Below are positions 52,592 to 59,812 of a DNA stretch of 64,000 nt, one piece after another. The translations under genes and the position numbers were made by a program. Position 1 is the stretch's first letter. Each line of letters starts with the position of its first letter. The stretch spans positions 1,364,001 through 1,428,000 of the forward strand of contig OY782500.1 in the NCBI GenBank assembly GCA_963677885.1, in the 5' to 3' direction. Origin of the DNA: UBA1351 sp963677885 (lineage in GTDB: Bacteria; Bacillota; Clostridia; Lachnospirales; Vallitaleaceae). The notes beneath the pieces were generated by a model, which was not told the origin of the DNA, searched no databases, and saw only the letters and a program-made list of their open reading frames with translations.

Positions 52592-53740
52592 TTAGTGTCC
52601 TCCCCTGGCAATTTCCACTGCTCTGGCTACTGCATCCTCTGTGTCACTTAAGCATTCAAGGCCAGCTTCTTCAAGGGTCTTTGTTGCCTGAACCTCATTG
52701 GTTCCCCGGATGCAGGTTACAATAGGTCGGTCGGGCTTAAGTCTTTTTATGGCATCAACAATACCATCAGCCATGACATCAGCTCTTGCTATGGTTCCAA
52801 AAGTTACAATCAGAATGACCTTGGACTCATTTTGTAGACACAGCCTCATGGCCTCCTCAGCCTTTCGGTAATTAGGGCCACCAAATTCCAAATAATTGGC
52901 TACCTGACCACCTGCATAATTGATGAGGTCATATACCGTTGTTGTCAAACCTGCCCCAGCACACATGAGTGAAATATCCCCATCAAACTGAATATAAGGA
53001 ATTCCCTCCTTGGATGCTTCATAAGCCATATCTGAATCGAAATACTCTCGTGTAATCTCATAATTATCCTGGCGATCAAGTGAATTATCATCAATACTCA
53101 ATTTGCCGTCACCAGCCATGACCTGCCCGTCAGTAGTAATGAATACCGGATTGATTTCAACCAGTTCAGCATCATAATCTATAAAAATTTCATAGAGGTC
53201 TTGAATCATCTGACTCAGCTGTTTAACAATCTGCTTCTTATTCAGTCCATCTTTAAACTCCGTATTTTCTATTAGTCCATAGGCGATGTTCTTACATTGA
53301 TAGGGCATGATTCCTGTAAAAATATCCACTGTCTCAAAAATGATTTTTTCAGGACTTTCTTTGGCCAATGTCTCAATATCAATGCCACCTTCACTGCAGG
53401 CAATTATCAGAACTTTTGCCTCTTTTGGATCAAGGGTCACTGAAAGATACAATTCACTGGCAATGGAAATCATCTCTTCCATCAGAATTTTTTTGACTCC
53501 ATACTCGGATTTAAATAATCGATTGGCTTCTTCCTTACCCTGATCCATGGTCTTAACCAAAGGAATGAGACCAGCCTTGCCCCTTCCACCTTGAAGGACC
53601 TGGGATTTAAGGGCAGCTGGAATACCAACATACTCAAAACCTCTTTCCAGCTCATCCATTCCACTAATCAGAAAGGACTTGGGTATTCCAATTCCGTATT
53701 TTCTGAAAACGTCTTTTGCCTGATGTTCAAAAAGTTTCAT
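52592..53740 (-). CDS. Sulfoacetate-CoA ligase beta subunit (SucC-like)
   Basis: A 382-residue ATP-grasp beta subunit of an ADP-forming acyl-CoA ligase. It begins MKLFEHQAKDVFRKYGIGIP, and the grasp domain includes KSQVLQGGRGKAGLI and AELVEINPVFIT. The C-terminal CoA-ligase domain has CAGAGLTTTVYDLI and LEFGGPNYRK. It forms a heteromer with the SucD-like subunit encoded 1 nt downstream. Substrate choice is by context. GGAGG is 5 nt before the ATG. Confidence 0.87.
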   Translation of the reverse strand: MKLFEHQAKDVFRKYGIGIPKSFLISGMDELERGFEYVGIPAALKSQVLQGGRGKAGLIPLVKTMDQGKEEANRLFKSEYGVKKILMEEMISIASELYLSVTLDPKEAKVLIIACSEGGIDIETLAKESPEKIIFETVDIFTGIMPYQCKNIAYGLIENTEFKDGLNKKQIVKQLSQMIQDLYEIFIDYDAELVEINPVFITTDGQVMAGDGKLSIDDNSLDRQDNYEITREYFDSDMAYEASKEGIPYIQFDGDISLMCAGAGLTTTVYDLINYAGGQVANYLEFGGPNYRKAEEAMRLCLQNESKVILIVTFGTIARADVMADGIVDAIKRLKPDRPIVTCIRGTNEVQATKTLEEAGLECLSDTEDAVARAVEIARGGH

Positions 53741-53752
53741 AAGTCCTCCATT

Positions 53753-55171
53753 TTACTTACCATATTTTTCAAAAAAACTTCCCCACATTTCCTCATCACT
53801 TGGCTTGTCTACAGGTATCAATCTGGACACCCAAGTTAAGTTGAGGAAATGTTTATAGTTAATATTTTCAGTCGTAATATTACCTCCCCAGGTTCCACAT
53901 CCTAAAGTCGTCGTTGAAGGCATGCCATTAAAGAAGTTACCTCCATTGGCAGGAGCCTGAGGTTGATTGACCATAATCCGGCTGGACTTCATTTCCATGC
54001 CTAGACGCTCAATATAGGCTTCCTTATAGGTGTGAATACCACAGGAGTGCCCTGTACCTGAGACGGTTGTTAACCGTATCAGTATATCCATAGCCTGGTC
54101 GAAATCACTGTACTTCCACAAGGTAAGTACAGGACATAATTTTTCTTCACTAAAAGAATCCTCTTCAACCGGTAACTGTCCCTCAACCAATAGCATTCTA
54201 ATGGTCCCGGGATCCTGATCATCTACCTTAAGGCCTGCCTCCTTTGCTATGACACTGGCATGCTTGGCAACGATTTTAGGATTCAAGGTCACATAACCCT
54301 TTTTGTTGGGTCTCCACATCCAGTCCTTGAGCTTAGCTTTTTCCATTTCCTTAAGGAGAAGACCGCCCTCCTCCTTTAGCCTGTGTATACATGCTTCATA
54401 TATAGATTCATGAATAATAATAGAGTTCTCTGATGAACAGGAGGTAGCATTATCAAAGGTTTTGGACAGGGCTACTTTCTTCATGGCGTCGTCTACATCA
54501 GCATCTTCAGCAATAATCTGTACTGAATTTCCGGGTCCAACACCGTATGCAGGGGTTCCACTGGAATAGGCCGCCTTAACCATAGCACTGCCACCTGTTG
54601 CAAGGACCAGATCAACGTCTTTCATCAATTGGTTAGTCAGCTCAATGGATGGCTCTTCAATAATCTGAATTAAATCTACTGGCGCCCCAACTTTTTTCAG
54701 CCCCTGTCTCATATAGTCAACAGCAAGCTTGGAACAGGCTTTTGACTTTGGGTGGGGTGCGAAAATTACTGCATTTCTTCCTTTCAAAATACTTACAGCA
54801 TTAGAAGCAGGGGTAGCAGTTGGGTTGGTAACCGGACAAAGCGCTCCAACGACGCCAACTGGTTTTGCATACTTGCTAATACCCTTAATTGGATCTTCTT
54901 CTACAAGGCCAACAGATTTTGCTCCCTTAAGGTCTTTAAGGACACCAAGTACCTTTCCCTTATGCTTTTTAAACTTGTCTTCTACAAGTCCCATACCCGT
55001 TTCTTCTACAGCCAGCTGAGCCAAGCGACTAATATTATCATCCTTATAAACTTCCCACCCAACAGCTAAAACCAGGTCATCGATTTGGTCCTGACTATAG
55101 TTTGCTATGGCTTCCTGGGCCTTTCTGGCTGAGTCTATCAAACCCCCGATTACAACCTTCGCCTCTGTCAT
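53753..55171 (-). CDS. CoA-acylating aldehyde dehydrogenase (probable sulfoacetaldehyde dehydrogenase, SauS/SqwD-like)
   Basis: A 472-residue acylating aldehyde dehydrogenase. The NAD region includes LCPVTNPTATPASNAV and IFAPHPKSKACS. The catalytic Cys is in DNATSCSSENSI. The late block NQPQAPANGGNFFNG and TTLGCGTWGGN are typical of the acetaldehyde/sulfoacetaldehyde group. It would oxidise sulfoacetaldehyde with CoA and NAD to sulfoacetyl-CoA. It is the first gene of the operon, with AAGGAGG before the ATG. Ordinary acetaldehyde dehydrogenase or a propanediol-type enzyme is the alternative, but no microcompartment genes are near. Confidence 0.85.
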   Translation of the reverse strand: MTEAKVVIGGLIDSARKAQEAIANYSQDQIDDLVLAVGWEVYKDDNISRLAQLAVEETGMGLVEDKFKKHKGKVLGVLKDLKGAKSVGLVEEDPIKGISKYAKPVGVVGALCPVTNPTATPASNAVSILKGRNAVIFAPHPKSKACSKLAVDYMRQGLKKVGAPVDLIQIIEEPSIELTNQLMKDVDLVLATGGSAMVKAAYSSGTPAYGVGPGNSVQIIAEDADVDDAMKKVALSKTFDNATSCSSENSIIIHESIYEACIHRLKEEGGLLLKEMEKAKLKDWMWRPNKKGYVTLNPKIVAKHASVIAKEAGLKVDDQDPGTIRMLLVEGQLPVEEDSFSEEKLCPVLTLWKYSDFDQAMDILIRLTTVSGTGHSCGIHTYKEAYIERLGMEMKSSRIMVNQPQAPANGGNFFNGMPSTTTLGCGTWGGNITTENINYKHFLNLTWVSRLIPVDKPSDEEMWGSFFEKYGK

Positions 55172-55190
55172 GATTAATCCTCCTTTTTTT

Positions 55191-55209
55191 ATTAATTAAA
55201 TTTATTAAT
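55191..55209. promoter_or_regulatory. Candidate ROK operator before the operon
   Basis: ATTAAT-TAAATTT-ATTAAT is a near-palindrome containing the octamer TTAATTAA (55192-55199). The same octamer occurs twice in the ROK gene promoter (56616-56623 and 56629-56636), so it is a shared candidate site. It lies very near the ribosome binding site. Chance is possible in AT-rich DNA. Confidence 0.35.
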
Positions 55210-55293
55210 CAATTATTTAAAAATAAATAGCTATGCAATCACATAACCATTTATTATGTCTATTCATCAACTTTCGACCGCTTATCGTTAAAC

Positions 55294-56505
55294 CTACTTT
55301 TCCCGAATTAGACCGGGTTCAATGGCTCCAATTTTAAAGAAGAGTTCATTGACAACAAGAACCAAACCTCCTACAGACTTCTCCGTCTGCAAACTGGAAG
55401 GTTCAATTCGTTCACTTAGGTCTTCAATGGATTCGTGTTTAAGAATCTCTTCCACCAGTTTCTTCATAAAGACCGGTTGCTCAAACATCTTTGAGTAGAT
55501 AATAATCTTATGAGGGTCATAAAACTTAACACTGTTTATAACCCCAATAGCAAGAAAACAGATCAGTTTATCCACCTTTTCAAGGATTAGTTGATCCCCT
55601 GCCATATAAGCATCCAGTATATGATCTTCTGAAATATTCTCAGGGTTGCCATGAACTTTATCATAAAGATATGGATAATGCTCATTTGAGAAGTCTTCTT
55701 TAATCCCATCAATCAAACTGGCTATGGAAGCTACCGTCTCCAGGCAACCTGTCTGTCCGCAACGGCACTTCTTACCCTCAAGATCAATAACCATATGTCC
55801 TAATTCACCAGAGTTGTTATAGGACCCCTTATAAATATCATTATCCAAGATTACAGCTGAACCAATACCAGGACCCAACTTCATAAAAACCATATTTCTG
55901 ATCTTTCGGTGGGTAGTCAGTTCCAGTTCCGCCAAAGCCAGAGTCCGAACATTATTCTCTACCACAACAGGAATCTTTAGTTGATCACTTAAATAGGAGA
56001 CTACCTTGACCTCTTTATCCCACAAACCATAAGCATGCTTAGACAAGCCTCTTTTGGAATCCACATTACCTACAATTCCAAGACCAACACCGATTATCCT
56101 GTCATTGGTCAGATTCCGTTCATTCATCATATCCTTAATGATGGTAATGGCAAGATCCAATACTTTATAAGGGTCTATATCCTTGATTTTTACATTCATA
56201 TAATCAAGAATTTCACACTTGAGGTTACCGATACATATATTCATATGACTGCCTTCAATATTAATACCAAAGGCGTACTTATAATCTTTGTTTAGTTCGA
56301 TAAATACTTTCTTTCGTCCTACTCTAGAAGGCTCATTGACCTGACCGGATTCACGTATACACCCCTGATCAATAAGCTCGTTTACCAGTATTGTTACTGC
56401 AGCAGGTGTTAACTTGATTTTCTCGGCAATATCTTTACGTGGTTTTGGTTTATCTTTAATCTGTCGCAAGATAAGTCCGCGGTTACTCATCTTAACATCA
56501 CTCAT
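55294..56505 (-). CDS. ROK-family transcriptional repressor (NagC/XylR type)
   Basis: A 403-residue ROK regulator. A winged helix-turn-helix (about 8-55, KDIAEKIKLTPAAVTILVNEL) precedes a ROK sugar-binding domain with IGVGLGIVGNVDS, and the zinc motif GHMVIDLEGKKCRCGQTGC. The DNA-binding half plus the intact sugar site suggest a sugar-released repressor; a sulfo-sugar is the expected inducer. The ATG at 56505 has AGGA 6 nt upstream; an in-frame start at 56568 lies within its own promoter region. The operon begins 122 nt downstream on the same strand. Confidence 0.92.
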   Translation of the reverse strand: MSDVKMSNRGLILRQIKDKPKPRKDIAEKIKLTPAAVTILVNELIDQGCIRESGQVNEPSRVGRKKVFIELNKDYKYAFGINIEGSHMNICIGNLKCEILDYMNVKIKDIDPYKVLDLAITIIKDMMNERNLTNDRIIGVGLGIVGNVDSKRGLSKHAYGLWDKEVKVVSYLSDQLKIPVVVENNVRTLALAELELTTHRKIRNMVFMKLGPGIGSAVILDNDIYKGSYNNSGELGHMVIDLEGKKCRCGQTGCLETVASIASLIDGIKEDFSNEHYPYLYDKVHGNPENISEDHILDAYMAGDQLILEKVDKLICFLAIGVINSVKFYDPHKIIIYSKMFEQPVFMKKLVEEILKHESIEDLSERIEPSSLQTEKSVGGLVLVVNELFFKIGAIEPGLIREK

Positions 56506-56583
56506 ATTAATTCCTGAACGTCTAGCCAAAAAAATCACCCCTAATCCTAGTATACAAGTGGGTCTCACTTGCTGATTAATCTA

Positions 56584-56636
56584 ATCATACTACAGGATAG
56601 GGGAGAAATCAATAGTTAATTAACAGTTTTAATTAA
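56584..56636 (-). promoter_or_regulatory. ROK gene promoter with twin TTAATTAA sites
   Basis: On the minus strand TTGATT (plus 56607-56612), a 17-bp spacer and TATGAT (plus 56584-56589) form a sigma-A promoter. Two TTAATTAA octamers (56616-56623 inside the palindrome GTTAATTAAC, and 56629-56636) abut the -35. A CAAGTG-N5-CACTTG repeat (56555-56571) lies downstream. This suggests autoregulation. Confidence 0.6.
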
Positions 56637-56642
56637 TACTTT

Positions 56643-57431
56643 TTAAAACTCAATATGGTTGTCATCTTGATCGTCTTGATCCATAACTTGACTTTGATCT
56701 GGAGCCATAAAACCAAGTTCTTCATATGAACACATGCCTTCTTCCAATGCCTTCTCACGAAGGGTACGGTAAAGTTCTGCATGAGTTGCATAATAGTAAG
56801 GGTATACAAAGAAGATACCAACACAGCAGGCAATAAATCCTAAGAGATACCAGCCAATAAAGGATAAGTCTAGAATGAACATATCCATTTTTTCACCGTC
56901 TGTCATTTCCTTGCTTAACTCAATAGCTCTTTGATAATCCATATCAGGATTATCGGCCAAAAGGTAAGGAACCATCGCATAGGCATAAGACTTAATAATG
57001 CCAGGGATGACCAAAAGAAGAGACCATAGGAAAATAAACAGTTTCATAAAGAACATCGTCTTAACGACGTTCATGTATTTTCCATTTTTAAAGCCATGAC
57101 CGATTAATCCAAATTCGGCAATCTCTTCAGTACCTGCAACCTCAGCCTGTGTTAAGAAGAATCTTTTTCCACCTACTGTGATTGGGTTAGAAACAAAAGC
57201 CTGAAATGCAATGGCCAAAGCCATAACTACCAATACAATTGCAAGGATGATCATGACCATACCAGGGTCAATGTCACCAAATTCACCACCACCGGTTCGC
57301 CATGAGCTTCCGCCTCCTCCGCCGCTTCCGCCGCTTAGGAAAACAAGAATCAACGACACCCCAAATGCCTTCCAATAATTGCCTTTAAGGGCAATCTTCG
57401 CTCTTTCTTTTAACTCCGCACTAGTCCACAT
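56643..57431 (-). CDS. DUF975 family membrane protein
   Basis: A 262-residue membrane protein. It starts MWTSAELKERAKIALKGNYW, the usual DUF975 N-terminus, and has about six hydrophobic segments. A glycine-rich loop (GGSGGGGGSSW) lies between the first two. The C-terminal quarter is acidic and ends DDQDDNHIEF. The family is uncharacterised; it is often membrane-bound in Firmicutes. The ATG at 57431 has GGAGG 5 nt upstream. It is not cotranscribed with any clear partner. Confidence 0.83.
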   Translation of the reverse strand: MWTSAELKERAKIALKGNYWKAFGVSLILVFLSGGSGGGGGSSWRTGGGEFGDIDPGMVMIILAIVLVVMALAIAFQAFVSNPITVGGKRFFLTQAEVAGTEEIAEFGLIGHGFKNGKYMNVVKTMFFMKLFIFLWSLLLVIPGIIKSYAYAMVPYLLADNPDMDYQRAIELSKEMTDGEKMDMFILDLSFIGWYLLGFIACCVGIFFVYPYYYATHAELYRTLREKALEEGMCSYEELGFMAPDQSQVMDQDDQDDNHIEF

Positions 57432-57589
57432 AATTTCCTCCGTCATATCTTAAATCGTTTTAACCGCCTCATCTATACTAACATTATATCAAGATATCAC
57501 TACCTATCAATAAGCATTGTACCAACCCCTAAGTCTTCTATCCTTATCTGTCAAAATATATGTCTTAATCATCAAGTAGAAACCTTTGG

Positions 57590-57618
57590 ACAAGAAGAGT
57601 GTCTTCGACACTCTCGCC
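57590..57618. repeat. Dispersed 29-bp hairpin repeat, copy 2
   Basis: This segment matches 25503-25531 at 25 of 29 positions. AGAGTGTC-TTC-GACACTCT (57596-57614) is a perfect 8-bp stem with a 3-nt loop. It lies just after the NUDIX gene stop and may also serve as its terminator, although only TCTTGT follows on the minus strand. Confidence 0.55.
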
Positions 57619-57623
57619 CCAGG

Positions 57624-58106
57624 CTATAATCCCAAGTACACTTGGATGGCTTCCTTGACTGCATAACTTTGATTCATAAGCCTCAGGCTTCTAAGGGCCT
57701 CGTCAAGATCAATCCACCTAAGTTCATGGTCTTCTTCGACTTGCTGCCCCTTTGGACCAAGAATCTCAACAAGGTAGAAATAACCCTGTAAAACCACATA
57801 TCGCTGGGTTCTCGGTGTCAGCCCCGCTTGGTTGGCCTGAGTTACAAAAGACAGGACCTTGACATCCCGTCCGATTTCTTCAACGAATTCTCGCTTGATA
57901 GCCTCTTCATGACTTTCACCGTCTTCAATACCACCACCTGGCAAAAACCTGCCTCTTGGAGTATGAACAAGGCCCAACTGAAGGACTTCATCTACCACTC
58001 GACCCTTAACGCTCTGTTTAACTTTTCGAAAACCTATGCCATAAGCTCCTGGCCTGGGTTCATAATCGATACCATCAAGCCTTTCGCCAAATTCTATGAC
58101 ACTCAT
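57624..58106 (-). CDS. NUDIX hydrolase
   Basis: A 160-residue NUDIX enzyme. The NUDIX box runs GIEDGESHEEAIKREF with the REFVEEIG end, all key Glu and Arg in place. NUDIX enzymes cleave nucleoside diphosphates linked to another group; the substrate is not predictable. Its start ATGA overlaps the stop of the upstream RNase H-like gene, so the two are coupled. It is the last gene of a run with coaW. Confidence 0.88.
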   Translation of the reverse strand: MSVIEFGERLDGIDYEPRPGAYGIGFRKVKQSVKGRVVDEVLQLGLVHTPRGRFLPGGGIEDGESHEEAIKREFVEEIGRDVKVLSFVTQANQAGLTPRTQRYVVLQGYFYLVEILGPKGQQVEEDHELRWIDLDEALRSLRLMNQSYAVKEAIQVYLGL

Positions 58107-58492
58107 ACCTTAAGGCTGCTTTCCCATTTCACCATTTCTTCATGTTTACCGGCAACGCTAATTAAGGATATTTTGCCACCAAACTTGTCCAGTTGCTTTC
58201 TACAAAGCTCTGCCACCTTTAGGATATCCTTATTCTTAGTCGTAGAAGTTCCCCTAATCTGTTCCAGAAGAGCACCATCATTTACGATGACTTGAACCTC
58301 TACATCTTTAAGTTCAGGAAACTCTTTCATTAACAGAATAATTGAATATAAGCCTACCAGGGCCGGCTTTCTATACTCATGATAAACTTCCTTTGTTGCC
58401 GCTGCTTCTTCACCGTCATATAAAACATATTTAAAGTGCATTTCCTCCATCACATGATATGATGGTATTCCTTCTACATACAGTCTTTTCAT
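58103..58492 (-). CDS. Small RNase H-fold-like protein of unknown function
   Basis: A 129-residue protein. The order of segments resembles RNase HI: a beta strand with NDGALLEQIRGTSTTKNKDI, similar to the SDSxxVxxxIxG...KN signature, and a late ISLISVAGKHEEMVKW resembling the GHxG end. Catalytic Asp/Glu residues are only partly kept, so nuclease activity is doubtful. It sits between coaW and nudix genes with 4-nt overlaps on both sides (TGA and ATG shared). I do not know its function. Confidence 0.55.
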   Translation of the reverse strand: MKRLYVEGIPSYHVMEEMHFKYVLYDGEEAAATKEVYHEYRKPALVGLYSIILLMKEFPELKDVEVQVIVNDGALLEQIRGTSTTKNKDILKVAELCRKQLDKFGGKISLISVAGKHEEMVKWESSLKV

Positions 58493-59298
58493 TGTACTGA
58501 CCTCCTAAAAACTTCTATGGCACCTTTAGCGGTACCAAAACTTGGATTATTAATCACTTCATATTCAAAGCCAAAAAACTTGGCGTATTTGTCAATCAGC
58601 CCGCAGATGACTTGATTGTTAAGCACACCACCGGCAAAATAAACACAGGTCTCCTTTTTAAACTGAAGGATGCCTTTCACCATGGATATAATAGGCTCCA
58701 TTACCAGTGAGTGGATCCCAAGAGCCACATCTTCTGTTTCAAGACCCTGTTTGGCAAAATTGGAGACTGTAATATCTCCTTGCAACCAGCCAAGTCTCTC
58801 TTCATATATATCATTGATGACCAGGTTTATAGCTTCAACATTACCCAGACCAGCCAGATGTTCAACTCCCTCATAGTCAGTCATACCAAGAAGTCTCTGG
58901 CTTAAGCCCTCAAAAGTCCCTCCACCAAGCCCAGTTCCGGTTACATGGGTAAAGGCTCCCTTATCATAATAAAGGATAGATGTTCCTGTTCCCATATTGA
59001 CTACCAGACCGGTCTCTTTGCCTATTTCTTTTACGATATTGGCAACACACTCCAACTCATTATAGCGGTAGATCGGTATAGGAATCTGATCAATCTCTAC
59101 CTCCTCCTGGCTAATGGACGAGGCACCTGAACCGGTTAGAAGTATGGCTGTATATCCCTTTTCCACTGCCCGGTCAATAATATCATCCATTTCATGACGA
59201 TAATACTCTTCGTAATAATAGTCACCATGTTTATGTTTGACAACTTTAATTTTCGTCGTCCCCATATCTATGCTGACGATTTTTTCTTCTTTCTTCAT
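58489..59298 (-). CDS. coaW: Type II pantothenate kinase
   Basis: A 269-residue actin-fold kinase of the CoaW (type II) family. Phosphate motifs are VSIDMGTTKIKVV, MGTGTSILYY and TGTGLGGGTFEGL, with the late AGGVLNNQ. It makes 4'-phosphopantothenate, the first step of CoA synthesis; type II enzymes are not feedback-inhibited by CoA. CoA demand from the sulfoacetyl-CoA branch nearby is suggestive but not specific. It overlaps the next gene. Confidence 0.92.
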   Translation of the reverse strand: MKKEEKIVSIDMGTTKIKVVKHKHGDYYYEEYYRHEMDDIIDRAVEKGYTAILLTGSGASSISQEEVEIDQIPIPIYRYNELECVANIVKEIGKETGLVVNMGTGTSILYYDKGAFTHVTGTGLGGGTFEGLSQRLLGMTDYEGVEHLAGLGNVEAINLVINDIYEERLGWLQGDITVSNFAKQGLETEDVALGIHSLVMEPIISMVKGILQFKKETCVYFAGGVLNNQVICGLIDKYAKFFGFEYEVINNPSFGTAKGAIEVFRRSVQ

Positions 59299-59308
59299 AC
59301 CCCTGTCC

Positions 59309-59794
59309 TTAAATCAGCTTTTCGTAAATGACAACATCTAAAACTCTTCCAAACTTAACTCCCACTTCTCTGAAATGGGCACATTCAAAGTAATCAAAAC
59401 TTTGAAAAAGCTTAATGGAGGCCTCATTCTCAGCACAGATTACTGCAAGAAGTGCCCTGAAATCATGGTCTTTTGCAAATGCTTCCAAATGCTTGATACA
59501 GGCTTTTCCATAACCATGACCATGGTAGTCCTTATCCAAATATACGGTAACCTCTGCGGTTCGGTCATAGGCCTCTCTTGGTTTATACCGGTTTAAAAGT
59601 CCATAACCAATAACCTTGCCCTCTTCCATCATAGCGAAAGACTTAAACCTTTCAAGGCCTGTAAAGGCAAGTTTTTCAAACTCTTCCGTCTTCAAAGGTT
59701 CCACAGAAAATGTTGCTGTTGAATGAGCGATATAATAATTATATATTTCTAAAGCCTGGTCTACATGTTCTTTTTCAAAAGGAATTATGTGCAT
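59309..59794 (-). CDS. GNAT-family N-acetyltransferase (phosphinothricin-type)
   Basis: A 161-residue GNAT acetyltransferase. The N-terminus HIIPFEKEHVDQALEIYNYY, the strand VTVYLDKDYHGHGYGK with the CoA pyrophosphate loop, and the late LLAVICAENEASIKLF are those of the phosphinothricin/methionine sulfoximine acetyltransferase group. The real substrate may be a methionine sulfone or another amine. AAGGAG precedes the ATG. It lies between the TPR-S41 gene and coaW on one strand. Confidence 0.85.
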   Translation of the reverse strand: MHIIPFEKEHVDQALEIYNYYIAHSTATFSVEPLKTEEFEKLAFTGLERFKSFAMMEEGKVIGYGLLNRYKPREAYDRTAEVTVYLDKDYHGHGYGKACIKHLEAFAKDHDFRALLAVICAENEASIKLFQSFDYFECAHFREVGVKFGRVLDVVIYEKLI

Positions 59795-59812
59795 TTTTCT
59801 CTCTCCTTGTTT

